Below the pieces are notes generated by a model that was not told the DNA's origin, did not search any database, and was given only the letters and a program-made list of their open reading frames with translations. Both the position numbers and the translations under genes were made by a program. Of a stretch of DNA of 64,000 nt, positions 17,956 to 28,001 are shown piece by piece. Every line of letters begins with the position of its first letter. The first letter of the stretch is position 1. Source of the DNA: Cellulophaga sp. L1A9 (lineage in GTDB: Bacteria > Bacteroidota > Bacteroidia > Flavobacteriales > Flavobacteriaceae); assembly GCF_009797025.1 (NCBI RefSeq), contig NZ_CP047027.1:4774001-4838000 (forward strand). The letters run 5' to 3'.

Positions 17956-18526
17956 TGTAATATTTATAGATGGTTTGTCTAAATAAATTTGGGAAATTTT
18001 CTGAGTCTATTAAATTTAAATCACAATACATTAATTGAGCGGGAGCTTCTGAAAGTTTTTCGTATTCTTTTTCAACACCAAGTTTTGTACAATTAAAAAA
18101 ACTCTCGTAAAAATTACAGGAATTTGGATTTACGGAGAGAATTACATTGGTGACTCCCCTCTTTAAGCTTTCTGAACTAAGGAGTGAAAGTAAATTTAGA
18201 AGATCACTATATCTAGGAATTTTTCTGCAATCTGCGAGAAGACAAACTTCTGCGACATACTCTTTTGTTTTTAGAAGTTCTGTTATTTCTTCTGCATAGA
18301 TATCTGAGCTAGGCAGTTCTTCTTTTTTAGAGCTAATGATGGCTGAACATGTTATAATAGGTTGCTCGCCTTTTTTACCATAGGCCCTTATAAAGCTATG
18401 TTTCTTCACCCTATTTATATGGGTAAAATCTCCTTCGTCTATTAATTTTTTTGAATGATATGCTTTTTGAATAAGGGTATCGGTAAATTCATATTCCTCA
18501 TCTGTTGAAACTATTTTAAATTCCAT
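17948..18526 (-). CDS. FeeM/GNAT-like putative N-acyl amino acid synthase
   Basis: 192 residues with the layout of the N-acyl amino acid synthase/autoinducer-synthase-like branch of the GNAT fold. Visible points are YVAEVCLLADCRKIPRYSD (beta strand and acyl-CoA/ACP region), ESLKRGVTNVILSVNPNSCNFYESF, and a C-terminal SEAPAQLMYCDLNL that resembles the gApAvLLrLDL end of FeeM relatives. It would transfer a fatty acyl group from ACP to an amino acid or amine. Translationally coupled to the VAO-type flavoprotein. Assignment rests on motif recognition by eye; an ordinary GNAT is the alternative. Confidence 0.6.
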   Translation of the reverse strand: MEFKIVSTDEEYEFTDTLIQKAYHSKKLIDEGDFTHINRVKKHSFIRAYGKKGEQPIITCSAIISSKKEELPSSDIYAEEITELLKTKEYVAEVCLLADCRKIPRYSDLLNLLSLLSSESLKRGVTNVILSVNPNSCNFYESFFNCTKLGVEKEYEKLSEAPAQLMYCDLNLIDSENFPNLFRQTIYKYYNA

Positions 18527-18800
18527 TTCGTGGCGCTTTTTACGTTACATATGTAGCTTTTAATTCTTAAATCACTTTATTTTACCGTCCACATCAACGT
18601 CAGAAAACAACATAAATATTTATTTGTTTCGTAAGTAAAATAGTACACTACTAATATATGTAATTATTAAGCACTTCATTCTAAGATAAGCTGAAGATTA
18701 TAAACAATATCCTCAAAAATTGTAGTTTTTAAATACCGTCCTTAAAAGCATAAAAGACTATATTCATACCTAGAAATTCAGAAATGATAAAATTATTTTC

Positions 18801-19967
18801 ATGAAGTCCACCCTATTCCTACTTCTCTTACTCAGTATATTGCAGCTCACCTATAGTCAAAACGCTTCGCCACAAGAAGATGTTCCTATTGCTATTACGG
18901 TAGAAAACCCACTATCGTTCATAAGAGCCAATGAGACCATAACCTTAAGTGCTGAATTTATTAAAGAACATTTTTTAAACGTAGCATTTACCCATATTCA
19001 AGTGAAAGATTTACAGACTCAAACTTTTCTTACCACACAAGCCATGGATTATAATGAAGATGGTCTTCCAGAAGAGTTTATTTTTCAAACCAATTTCGCG
19101 CCAAACGAAAAAAGAAGCTTTGAACTTAGTATCTTAAATAAAGCTGTTGTTACTACTTCTAAAGTAGCTGCTACGTATCTCCCTACAGAAGAAGGTATGG
19201 AAGATTTTACTTGGGAGAATGATTTTATTGGTTATCGATTTTACGGTCAAGAGCGAGCATTAAAGCAAGGTACCGGAATTGCTATGGATATTTGGTGCAA
19301 ACGTGTTCCTGAAATTCTAACAAAAAAATGGTATGCCCCTTCACAAAGTTACCATGTAGATACCGGTTATGGTGCAGATCATTATAGTTCGGGGAAGAAC
19401 CAAGGGTGTGGCGGTACAGGTATTTTCGCAAACGATTCTATTTATTTTTCAAATGCTTTTTACGATCAGCACATCATTGCAAATGGTCCTATTCGTACGG
19501 TCTTTGATTTAAAATTTACGGGCTGGACTCTAGACAGTGATCTTATAGAAATCAAAAGAGTGACCTTGGATGCTGGTCATTATTTTAATAAAATTGAAAG
19601 CACGTATACTACGGATATTGCTGCTCTAGGATATACCCATGCGGTAGGTTTTGTACAACGCGATGATTCGTATACCAAAATTGAACAAGATTTAGGTTGG
19701 CTAGCGAGTTGGGAGTCTTTAGGAGAAGGCAAAGGAAACCTGGGTACTGGTTTCATTACAGCGCCAGAGGCTATTGTGAAAATGGATACGATAAATAATC
19801 ATTTGGTGAGCCGCATGCAACCAAAACCGCAAACAGGTATTTCTTATTACACAGGGGCTGCCTGGGATCAGTTTGGTGCCATACCCTCAAAAGAAGCATG
19901 GTTAATCTATATAGCACAACAAGCGGAGTGCATTCAAAACCCATGTGTCATCACTATAAAACAATAA
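18801..19967 (+). CDS. DUF4861 family secreted protein
   Basis: 388 residues with a Sec signal peptide ending near TYSQ. The rest matches the DUF4861 pattern: Ig-like N-terminal part (AITVENPLSFIRANETI), then a domain with GYRFYGQERA, MDIWCKR, YHVDTGYGADHYS, GCGGTGIF and the acidic LDAGHYFNKIESTY. Relatives occur near polysaccharide-degradation genes in Bacteroidetes and some are suspected lyases or hydrolases. No SusC/D pair lies nearby, so the substrate is open. A monocistronic unit, with 274 upstream bases shared divergently with the acyltransferase pair. Confidence 0.8.
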   Translation: MKSTLFLLLLLSILQLTYSQNASPQEDVPIAITVENPLSFIRANETITLSAEFIKEHFLNVAFTHIQVKDLQTQTFLTTQAMDYNEDGLPEEFIFQTNFAPNEKRSFELSILNKAVVTTSKVAATYLPTEEGMEDFTWENDFIGYRFYGQERALKQGTGIAMDIWCKRVPEILTKKWYAPSQSYHVDTGYGADHYSSGKNQGCGGTGIFANDSIYFSNAFYDQHIIANGPIRTVFDLKFTGWTLDSDLIEIKRVTLDAGHYFNKIESTYTTDIAALGYTHAVGFVQRDDSYTKIEQDLGWLASWESLGEGKGNLGTGFITAPEAIVKMDTINNHLVSRMQPKPQTGISYYTGAAWDQFGAIPSKEAWLIYIAQQAECIQNPCVITIKQ

Positions 19968-20034
19968 GATTAGCTTGAATATGCTGAGTTTCTTTATTTA
20001 ATACTATTTTTAAGTTTCTATTACCACTACTAGC

Positions 20035-20604
20035 ATGAAGAATTTAGAATCTTATTTAAAAGCACGTGTTCCTATAAGCGCCACAGCTATTGAATTGCTC
20101 TATATGTACTTCACAGAAGAAGAAGTACCCGCGCAAACTCCTCTTTTAGCTTCAGGGAATATAGAACGTTACCTATACTTTCTGAGTAAAGGTATTGTAA
20201 AAGGGTATCAAAATATAGATGGTAAAATTGTTATTCAACATCTTGTTGCGGAGCATGATTTTTTTACTTCACTAGAAAGTTTTATGACTCAAACCCCTAC
20301 TACAGATTACTACGAGACTATTACACCATGTACCGTATTAAAAATTACTAAGACAGACTTTGATTCTTTACAGGAAAAAAGCTCTTTTTGGACAGATGCT
20401 GTAAACAGTATTACCAATGAACATTTAAATTGCAAATTAGAACGTGTAAAAGATTTTCAAATCTTAACAGCTAAAGAACGGTATCTAAAGTTTGTTGCGC
20501 AAAATCCTAAACTGGCCTTACAGGTATCTATAGATAATATTGCTTCTTTTTTAGGAATAGAACCGCAGTCTTTGAGTAGAATCCGAAAACAAATTGCTTT
20601 CTAA
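20035..20604 (+). CDS. Crp/Fnr-family transcriptional regulator
   Basis: 189 residues. Cyclic-nucleotide-binding-like beta roll at about 10-115 (RYLYFLSKGIVKGYQ) and a C-terminal helix-turn-helix at about 150-186 (ASFLGIEPQSLSRIRKQI). The short HTH with SLSRIRK is usual in Bacteroidetes Crp/Fnr members. It lacks the canonical arginine/serine cAMP pocket, so the ligand is unknown. The SDR-like gene follows 60 bases downstream and is its likely target or partner. Confidence 0.9.
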   Translation: MKNLESYLKARVPISATAIELLYMYFTEEEVPAQTPLLASGNIERYLYFLSKGIVKGYQNIDGKIVIQHLVAEHDFFTSLESFMTQTPTTDYYETITPCTVLKITKTDFDSLQEKSSFWTDAVNSITNEHLNCKLERVKDFQILTAKERYLKFVAQNPKLALQVSIDNIASFLGIEPQSLSRIRKQIAF

Positions 20605-20666
20605 CAAATGTTATTTTTGATCTCTTGAGTTTCATTGAAATTTGTTCTCATAAATTTAAGAATAGA

Positions 20667-21677
20667 ATGAGCAAAGAAATTTCATTAGTAACAGGAGCAA
20701 ATGGTCATTTAGGCAACAACTTAGTCCGACTTTTAGTCGCAGAAAACCATAATGTACGCGCAAGCATTAGAAACCTAAAAAACTTATCCCCTTTTAAAGG
20801 AGTAGCTTGTGAAGTTGTTGAAGCAGATATCACCGACAGCGCTTCCTTGCGTAAAGCTTTTAAAGGAGTTACTAACCTTTATGCTGTAGCTGCAAATTTT
20901 AGCATGTGGGCCAAAAACCCGAAAAAAGATATCTATGACACCAACGTTCAAGGAACACGAAATGTGTTTGATATAGCCAAGGAGTGCGGCATTAAAAACA
21001 TTGTATATATTAGTTCTGTAGCCTCTTTAGATTTTACAACACTGCCTGCAACGGTAACTAACGGGTATAATAAAGACCGCAGGAATTGGTATTATAATTC
21101 TAAAAATGATTCCGATCAATTAGCATTAGCTTTAGGCGAAAAGTATGGTATAAGAACTGTTGTAGTACTCCCTTCTGCAATGATTGGCGCAGAAGCTTTT
21201 AAACTAAGTTATACCAATAACCTAGTCCTTCAAATTTTAAAAGGCGAAATACCTGTAGATACCAACGTAACCCTTAATTGGATTGCTGTAAAAGATGTAG
21301 CGCTTGGAGCGTATAAAGCTATGAATAAAGGGCGCCATTTAGAACGCTATATTCTCGCCAATGAAACGCATACTACCTTGCAAGAAAGTGTAGCCATTGC
21401 AGCAAATCTGTATCCAGAATTAAAGCTTAAGACACTCAAAAAAATACCCAAATGGCTTTTATATACCGTGGCAGCTCTTATGGAATGGAGTAGTAAACTA
21501 TCAGGAAAAGAGCCCTTATTACAGCGCCAGTATGTAGCTATGTTTTACGGTTTAAAACAAGATTATGACCTTCAAAAATCTAGAAAAGAATTAGGTTTTA
21601 ACCCGAAACATTCAAAAGAAGCCTTAGAAGAGGCGCTGAGGTATTTAAAAAATGATTGGAAACCACTAGTAATCTAA
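20667..21677 (+). CDS. NAD(P)-dependent epimerase/dehydratase, dihydroflavonol-reductase-like
   Basis: 336 residues from the ATG at 20667; an upstream TTG at 20625 would add 14 residues not needed by the fold. An extended SDR with nucleotide motif TGANGHLG (residues 9-16), catalytic Ser in YISSVAS and the YxxxK pair in YYNSK. Similar to dihydroflavonol-4-reductase/3-beta-HSD-like proteins that reduce carbonyls on diverse substrates. It lies between a Crp/Fnr regulator and a convergent SRPBCC gene, an arrangement echoed at 49.5-51.9 kb. Confidence 0.88.
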   Translation: MSKEISLVTGANGHLGNNLVRLLVAENHNVRASIRNLKNLSPFKGVACEVVEADITDSASLRKAFKGVTNLYAVAANFSMWAKNPKKDIYDTNVQGTRNVFDIAKECGIKNIVYISSVASLDFTTLPATVTNGYNKDRRNWYYNSKNDSDQLALALGEKYGIRTVVVLPSAMIGAEAFKLSYTNNLVLQILKGEIPVDTNVTLNWIAVKDVALGAYKAMNKGRHLERYILANETHTTLQESVAIAANLYPELKLKTLKKIPKWLLYTVAALMEWSSKLSGKEPLLQRQYVAMFYGLKQDYDLQKSRKELGFNPKHSKEALEEALRYLKNDWKPLVI

Positions 21678-21755
21678 AATCAGCATTAAGTTTACTTTCA
21701 GAAAATATTGGTTCTGGAGGTAAACTTTATCAATACGCTAAGACACGAAATAATT

Positions 21756-22265
21756 TTATAAATCTGAATTAAATACTTCATCTAACTTTTGTTCCATGTG
21801 TTTAAACCAATAGGAATCATCTTCAGGTTTGAAAGAGAATTTAGTTAATAATCCTGTACCCAGCATTATCCATGAGATTATATTAATTGGTCTTATTTTT
21901 CTACCACTTAATGAGAATTTCTGTATTTCTGTAATGATTGTTCCTGCTTGATTTTTTTCCAACTTAAATAGTGTTGTATTTTTTATTCCAGCTTGATGTC
22001 TAACAGAACTAAAAGAATTGTCTTTAGTACTTTCAATTATTTTACATTCTACAACATCTCCTTCACAATCTTCTCCTGTGTGAATTTCGGTCCATTGGTT
22101 TCCGGGTTCTAATTTAAAAGAGGCATTCACCGTATTATGATAGCAGGGGTCTTTCGTAAATGCTACTGCATATTTTGGGTGCGTCAAAAATTCCCAAATT
22201 TGATTTGGTTGATATTTACTTTGAAATTGAATTATCGTTTTAGTGAATTTCCTTTCTTCTTTCAT
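21756..22265 (-). CDS. SRPBCC-fold (polyketide cyclase/START-like) protein
   Basis: 169 residues without a signal peptide. The start KTIIQFQSKYQPNQIWEFLTHPKYA is the classic SRPBCC N-terminal strand-helix, and the C-terminal helix WFKHMEQKLDEVFNS closes the lipid-binding cavity. The function of such proteins ranges from lipid binding to cyclisation. Convergent with the epimerase gene. The 262 bases to the next gene on its upstream side are AT-rich and show nothing else. Confidence 0.7.
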   Translation of the reverse strand: MKEERKFTKTIIQFQSKYQPNQIWEFLTHPKYAVAFTKDPCYHNTVNASFKLEPGNQWTEIHTGEDCEGDVVECKIIESTKDNSFSSVRHQAGIKNTTLFKLEKNQAGTIITEIQKFSLSGRKIRPINIISWIMLGTGLLTKFSFKPEDDSYWFKHMEQKLDEVFNSDL

Positions 22266-22527
22266 TGCTGAATTTTAACTATTTGGTGTACAAATCAATT
22301 TTTAAAATATAGGCTAAAACATCATTTTTTTACGGCTCTCTTATTCTGGTGCTTATAAACTCTTTATATTCAATTTGATAAATATTTAAAGTCTTTAGCT
22401 CTAAAAGGTTTCAATTGTATCATTATATTTTTTTTAGGCTATTAAGATCTTGGCTACCCTAAATATACAGATTAGAACAACTCAAGTATACCTGAGCCTA
22501 TCAACTTAAAAATTGCTTTTAATGGTT

Positions 22528-23061
22528 TTATTCATGTTCACTACTATCTACCTTTAATTCCTTTTCAATTTGCTCTAAATAAATGGGTAAGTTATTTTTC
22601 ATCAAGGCTAAGCCCTTCCCATAAACATCTACTAGGTACACTTGCTCCTCTTCCATTCCTTCTCTAATCCATGCTTTTTCGACTTCCAAATCTCCTTTTC
22701 TAACGATAATAAGTTCATAGTACCTGAGTGTGGCATCATAATCGGTTATGGTGAGTTGATTAAAATTTGAAATCGCAGGGTCGTTAGTGCCATTACGTTG
22801 GCCAATATCGGCTCCCAGAAATACCTCACAATTTGAAAATTTATAATGAGGGTTATTGTTATCAAAATTTCGATACGTCCTTCTATCTCCATTCTTCAAT
22901 ATAAAACGCTGAATTTTTTCAAACTTTTCAGGAGGAACTATCGTTGAAATCGTAGTAAAATTCACACTTAAATTTTCCTTGTTTTTCGAGGTGCTTTTTA
23001 CGGATTTACAAGCAAATAACATTCCCATAGCAAAGAGTACACTCAGAATTTTATTTCTCAT
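22528..23061 (-). CDS. Hypothetical lipoprotein
   Basis: 177 residues from the ATG at 23061, chosen because MRNKILSVLFAMGMLFAC is a clear lipoprotein signal (Cys18); a frame open to 23121 would bury it. The body contains acidic and aromatic segments but no recognised motif; there is a mention-worthy CEVFLGADIGQRNG segment. Single gene with about 250-base gaps on both sides. Confidence 0.65.
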   Translation of the reverse strand: MRNKILSVLFAMGMLFACKSVKSTSKNKENLSVNFTTISTIVPPEKFEKIQRFILKNGDRRTYRNFDNNNPHYKFSNCEVFLGADIGQRNGTNDPAISNFNQLTITDYDATLRYYELIIVRKGDLEVEKAWIREGMEEEQVYLVDVYGKGLALMKNNLPIYLEQIEKELKVDSSEHE

Positions 23062-23317
23062 TTTTTTATTAGATACACACTGATTATGCCTTATTATTTG
23101 TACAAGATAAATGTACTGCACTTCCCGTTCTTAAAACACCCGGTTTATGGGGAAGTTTAGATTTTTAGGAAGACATTAAAAAAACATAAAATAGAGAAGC
23201 AGTTCTCACATGAAGCCAGCGTATTCTTCTTAACACATGCGTACCAACACCTAGCTCATTAGCTAAGGTATTGTTTGATGTAAAAACACTGTTGAATTTA
23301 AGGAATTCAAATGACTA

Positions 23318-24214
23318 CTAAGAATCTTTCCAAATATTAAAACCCATTCGCTCTACCGTATATTTTAATTCAGTATTATTAAAAATCTTCATGTTAATGG
23401 TTCCTCTTAATTTATCACGACCACCTTCAATTACTTTTTCCTCAATCAGAATCTCACCTTCGGTGCCGTACGAAAACCATTTTTCTTCTTCATTTGTAGT
23501 GGGTATAGTTTCAAAATACTCATCGTACTGTACATAATTTGCTATAGAAGATTGATCAAAACTATAGGCCTGTGACGGTAAGTCCCAAACATTTTCATCT
23601 AAAGTTATCGTTATACGACTTTCACTCGTTGAATAGAAATCAAAACTATAGCTAGAACCTGTAGGCCTATTTTGAGTTACACGATTTGCAATAAACTTAA
23701 ACTCGTCCGTATCATAAGTAATTTGAGGAACAAATTGTGGTTCACATTTATCAGAACCAAAATTTGGATATTTTAGGGTACCTGATATAGATTTTGTAAG
23801 CGTATTATCTTGTGGGTTATATAATTTTCCTCCAAAATCAAACGATACAACTTCATTCGCTTCATCATACACAAAGTTATCAATCCGTATAGCAGATTCA
23901 TTTAGATAAGGAGGATTGAAATTAATCCGAGTACCATCTTCAGTTATCTGTGTTAAACTTAGGTTTAGCAACTCTCCATTATTTAAGAATGTCATTTGCA
24001 TATCAAAAATAAAATCGTCAGCACCCAATGAGTACATATTAAGGTTTATATATCCGCAGTTTTCATTTGCTCCTGATTGAAATGACATATTTTTGTAAAA
24101 CGTACCATCAACGAAAATTTCTAAATCTTTAGTTTCATTTTCTATTGCTGCCGAGTCATTATCACAAGAAATAAGTGATACTATAGATAAAATAATAAGT
24201 AGTGTTTTTTTCAT
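23318..24214 (-). CDS. Hypothetical lipoprotein
   Basis: 298 residues, lipoprotein signal MKKTLLIILSIVSLISCDND (Cys17). Beta-rich body with no known domain recognised; two similar halves are conceivable (both contain a fairly aromatic strand pattern) but not demonstrable by eye. Monocistronic. Bacteroidetes genomes encode many such surface lipoproteins. Confidence 0.65.
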   Translation of the reverse strand: MKKTLLIILSIVSLISCDNDSAAIENETKDLEIFVDGTFYKNMSFQSGANENCGYINLNMYSLGADDFIFDMQMTFLNNGELLNLSLTQITEDGTRINFNPPYLNESAIRIDNFVYDEANEVVSFDFGGKLYNPQDNTLTKSISGTLKYPNFGSDKCEPQFVPQITYDTDEFKFIANRVTQNRPTGSSYSFDFYSTSESRITITLDENVWDLPSQAYSFDQSSIANYVQYDEYFETIPTTNEEEKWFSYGTEGEILIEEKVIEGGRDKLRGTINMKIFNNTELKYTVERMGFNIWKDS

Positions 24215-24391
24215 AAGTAGGTAAAAATTATAGAATAAAGTATAGTTATAATAGTTGTTATTTTCTGCTTTTCTTTGAACAAGTCAATATCATTATTTAG
24301 GAGATTAATTCTTTTTAAATTGTTTCTCCTGTGTGAAAACTTACAACTATTAAAGGATGTAGACGTCTCCTATGTCCTAACGCCTGGTACC

Positions 24392-25045
24392 CTAAATTAT
24401 TTTCTCAGTTCTAAATATTCTATCCCAGATGAACGTATAGAAGCCATAATTTTTATAGGATAATTGATGGTGGTTTTTATGAAACAAATTAGTGGTAAAA
24501 ATTAAAAAATGAGTCCTTTCACTTTTACTATTTAAGTGTGTCATAACGCCATAAAACCAATTGAAAACCAGAAATGCTATAAAACCATAGATATTAAGTG
24601 GCAAGAGAATGGCTACTACGGTTAACAAGAGCCCAAAGAAAATAGATTCCCATGGAGACATGTAATACAGGCTAACGGAATTAAACGCTTCGGAATGTTC
24701 GTGATGTTTTAAATGGATTTTCTTCAAGAAGCCTATCTTATGAGAGGCCCAATGCAACACATACATTAAAAAATCTAAGACTAAAAATAATACTATAAAC
24801 GTTACTACTACAGGCATGCTAGAAAAAACAATTAGTTCGTTTATCCATAATAAATACCCCGGAATTGCAATGGCAGTATTTAGGAGTACGATTATTAGTG
24901 ATGTGAGTATCTCTTTTCTTGTAATGGTGGCTTTAAATTTTAGAGCTTTATCCCAGAAAATACTGATCACAACATTTAATACATATGCTACTATATTTAA
25001 AGCTATGAGTAACGGAAAAAATATATAAGGGTCCTTTAAATCCAT
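24392..25045 (-). CDS. Sterol desaturase/fatty acid hydroxylase family membrane protein
   Basis: 217 residues with four to five transmembrane helices and the histidine boxes of the di-iron hydroxylase family: HWASH, HLKHHEH and FHKNHHQ. These enzymes hydroxylate or desaturate lipids (fatty acids, sterols, carotenoids) at the membrane using O2. In flavobacteria this could serve carotenoid or ornithine-lipid modification, but nothing nearby specifies a substrate. The 225 bases upstream show no feature. Confidence 0.88.
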   Translation of the reverse strand: MDLKDPYIFFPLLIALNIVAYVLNVVISIFWDKALKFKATITRKEILTSLIIVLLNTAIAIPGYLLWINELIVFSSMPVVVTFIVLFLVLDFLMYVLHWASHKIGFLKKIHLKHHEHSEAFNSVSLYYMSPWESIFFGLLLTVVAILLPLNIYGFIAFLVFNWFYGVMTHLNSKSERTHFLIFTTNLFHKNHHQLSYKNYGFYTFIWDRIFRTEKII

Positions 25046-25270
25046 TTCTGTTTTTTAATGAATACGCTAGTATCCTTATTAGTTGCAACGGTTTCACTGA
25101 GTTCTTATTGCTTGCTTGCACTTTTACCATGAAGCTTTAGCACGCTCCTTTGCCTTACTATTAAATTCTACACAGCCCCTTTAGTCTTGTGTTTTAGGCT
25201 TTAATTATGTTTAGTTTTTATATTTTATTGCTAAATTCAAATAAAATTAAAAAAAGCATTCGTCTGATGA

Positions 25271-26764
25271 TTAATAATCAATTAATAAGGGGTAGTTTAA
25301 AGTGTATGTTTCTGAAAAAATTGCAGGATATTTCTGATTGTATTCTTTAACCCAATCAGGATAGTAATAGCTTGCTTTTAAAGTATTCCCATCTAACGTA
25401 AATTTCGCAAATGGTTTTCCTTTCTCTGGAGATATTATAAATGCAAAATCTTCATCAAGTCCACTTAAAAATACGCAGTCACCGTCTTGTGACCAAATAA
25501 GTTCAACTTCAGTATCGCTAATAATTTTTACTGGATAGGTGTAATAGCATTGTCCATGTAATTTATAAACAATAGCATTTTTCGAGATACTTACTTCATT
25601 CCAGTCACTAAAAATTGAACAATAATCTAGGTTTGCTAAATAGCCACTAAATACAAAACCTTGTTTGGTACTATTACTATATTCGTCAAAAAATGCTACT
25701 TTATACCAATATCCTTCTATAGTCACATACTCTTCTTCTTCATAATCCATTTCAATTTCTGTTTTTTCAATAACAGTAATTTCAGCATTATAGTCAAATT
25801 TCCCTATGGGAATGCCATCTGGACTATCTCTTATAATTAAACCATTTTTAGCAAACACTCGGTACTTATTTCCTGATTTGTACACATTTTTATACCTATA
25901 TTCTTCTCCGTTCCAGGACATAATTTCGTCACAATTTATGACTAAATCATTATAGCCATTGGTTTTAGAAGCTAAGATCCCCAATCGTTTTACACTTCTT
26001 TTCTGTGTGTTTATTTCTATATCAGGATTTATTGTAGCGAGCCGAAGATACAGGTTGTCATAGCCTTTCAAGTCTTTATAGTAGGTAAACCTTAACTCAT
26101 CTTTATAACCATCATTATTAAAATCAACATTAAATTCTTCGTAAGATTCAACAATAGAAGTCTGTTGAATAAGTGATAGGCAGTCCATTTCCATCACTGT
26201 CGCCATTTTAGCTTTTTGATGTATCCCAACTTGTTTCAACTTAAAATTTTCTAAAACAAATGTTTCTTCCTTGTCATTACAAGATAGTTTATCGCTGTAG
26301 GTATAGCTTCTTTCTTCAGCCGTATCTATGGCTAAATGAAGTTTTCCGTCCCGCATTTCCATTTCAATACCATCCCAGTCTTTACCTACTTCGTTAGAGA
26401 TTTTAAATTGTTGACCATCATACGCCATAATAAAATAAGAACTTCCTTCATGGTCCAGATAAGTGCTGCCAGTTTCTGAATGACACCCCTTTCTATTTTC
26501 TACCAAAACATCCAAGAAGCCATCATTATTGAAATCGTCTTGCAATTGGATATATAAAAACTTGTGCTGATCAAAATCAATCAGCACTTGTCGTTCGCCA
26601 TTTATCCTAGCATACAGTTGTGTATTGCACTGACCATAACCATTATTTAATCCATAGGAAATAGCAACAACATCTGATACAGTATTGGCTTCTACACTTT
26701 CCTCTTTTTTTGGGTTATTACAAGCAAGTATTAGCGTAAAAATTAAGAGATAAATAGATTTCAT
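25271..26764 (-). CDS. Lipoprotein with VCBS-like segments and SH3 domain
   Basis: 497 residues from the ATG at 26764 (MKSIYLLIFTLILAC lipobox); another ATG two codons earlier is possible. The N-terminal half has two calcium-loop-like motifs (DDFNNDGFLDVLVEN and VDFNNDGYKDELRF) as in FG-GAP/VCBS repeats. A bacterial SH3 domain follows at about 305-380 (KNGLIIRDSPDGIPIGKFDY, later YWYKVAFFDEYSNSTKQGFVF). It shares both modules with the protein at 29188-30207, but in the other order. Likely a surface protein that binds cell wall or a ligand. Confidence 0.72.
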   Translation of the reverse strand: MKSIYLLIFTLILACNNPKKEESVEANTVSDVVAISYGLNNGYGQCNTQLYARINGERQVLIDFDQHKFLYIQLQDDFNNDGFLDVLVENRKGCHSETGSTYLDHEGSSYFIMAYDGQQFKISNEVGKDWDGIEMEMRDGKLHLAIDTAEERSYTYSDKLSCNDKEETFVLENFKLKQVGIHQKAKMATVMEMDCLSLIQQTSIVESYEEFNVDFNNDGYKDELRFTYYKDLKGYDNLYLRLATINPDIEINTQKRSVKRLGILASKTNGYNDLVINCDEIMSWNGEEYRYKNVYKSGNKYRVFAKNGLIIRDSPDGIPIGKFDYNAEITVIEKTEIEMDYEEEEYVTIEGYWYKVAFFDEYSNSTKQGFVFSGYLANLDYCSIFSDWNEVSISKNAIVYKLHGQCYYTYPVKIISDTEVELIWSQDGDCVFLSGLDEDFAFIISPEKGKPFAKFTLDGNTLKASYYYPDWVKEYNQKYPAIFSETYTLNYPLLIDY

Positions 26765-26873
26765 GAGCATATGTTTTTTGCTAATTTTAAACTGTTGAAT
26801 ATCTTTCTAATTTTCAATGTTCCTTACTACTACATAAACGCAACTTCAATTAAAGGTTATCTGTATTTTTAGG

Positions 26874-27998
26874 CTAAAAATCGCGAGGCTTCATCCAGAT
26901 GATTTCTGTATCCTTAAAATACTCATGTACTATTGGCAGTACCTCCTGAACTTTAGTATGGATATCATGAAACAACAAAATTCCTTTTCTCCAAAGCAAC
27001 ATTAATTTTATTTCACGTTGAGCAACTTGCTGCACGTTTAACTTAGCACTCCAATCTCTGGAGTCTATATTCCATAGTATAATTTTAGAGTTTTTTTCCG
27101 TAAAATAAGCTACCATATCCGTATTTCTTTGGCCGTATGGAGGTCTAAAATATACCAAGGCATTCTTATTTTCTGTTGGAAAAACATTTTGAATCAGCGT
27201 ATTGGTATCATCAATAGATGATTTCCATTCTGCATATTTTTGATGTGCTTTATGTACTTTTCCATGAGAAAACACGCTATTTTCTCCGTAAAGTTCTTGT
27301 AACACTTCTTTGGAAGAAGCTTTTAATCGCTTTTCAAAATTATCGCCCAAAACAAAAAACATCCCTGATAGGTTATAGCGATCTAATACCTGTATTAGTT
27401 TATCCGTATTACCATTCACTGCGGTAGGGCCATCATCAAAGGTTAATAAATAGTGCCTATCCGTAAAATTGTGGCCTTGAATATCGGTCTCCGAAAATTG
27501 TAAAATTTCACTCGTAATTCTAGGAAATAAAGCCGCTAATCTAATTTGCTCTTTTACATAGTCCTCATAGAATATTTTTGTGGTAGCATACCAAACGCTA
27601 AAAGTACTAGGGAACCGTTGTTCTAAATTTCCTAAGGATAAGGCATTCCAATTGCTGTTTTTTTCTACTGGAATGAGCTCTTTTAAAGCTGCATCAGAAA
27701 GCTGATTAAAATTCACTAGTATTCTTGATTTAGTAGCCTCTTTCCATTGGGTTACTGACTCCGTATGTACACTTTTAAGGGCAACGCGTTGTGCTAGAAC
27801 CGATTCCGATAAGGAATCATAGCTATTGAACACTTCTATAAAAACAAGCATCTCACATTTAGAGGCTATATCAAAACTCACCCTCGATTCCATTTTTAAA
27901 GGCCAAGGCTCGGTAGTTGTAACTTCAACATTAGCACCAAAGAAAAATAAGGGCATAAAAAGCAACATGAAGCAAATACTATTGATACTTTTCTTCAT
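26874..27998 (-). CDS. Polysaccharide deacetylase (NodB) family protein
   Basis: 374 residues, signal peptide at about 1-21, a 160-residue N-terminal region without a known domain, and a NodB domain from about 180. Catalytic motifs are complete: TFDDGP (186-191), SHGKVHKAH for the metal histidines, RPPYG, WNIDSRDW and LLFHDIH. It would remove N- or O-acetyl groups from a polysaccharide such as peptidoglycan or poly-GlcNAc in the periplasm. Its start is 3 bases from the stop of the TPR protein gene, which places it in an operon with 28002-30207. Confidence 0.9.
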   Translation of the reverse strand: MKKSINSICFMLLFMPLFFFGANVEVTTTEPWPLKMESRVSFDIASKCEMLVFIEVFNSYDSLSESVLAQRVALKSVHTESVTQWKEATKSRILVNFNQLSDAALKELIPVEKNSNWNALSLGNLEQRFPSTFSVWYATTKIFYEDYVKEQIRLAALFPRITSEILQFSETDIQGHNFTDRHYLLTFDDGPTAVNGNTDKLIQVLDRYNLSGMFFVLGDNFEKRLKASSKEVLQELYGENSVFSHGKVHKAHQKYAEWKSSIDDTNTLIQNVFPTENKNALVYFRPPYGQRNTDMVAYFTEKNSKIILWNIDSRDWSAKLNVQQVAQREIKLMLLWRKGILLFHDIHTKVQEVLPIVHEYFKDTEIIWMKPRDF

Positions 27999-28001
27999 GT
28001 G

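Noticed and set aside
20625..20666. TTG-initiated extension of the epimerase gene
   Set aside because: The Rossmann motif follows normally from the ATG at 20667; the extension has no role in the fold.
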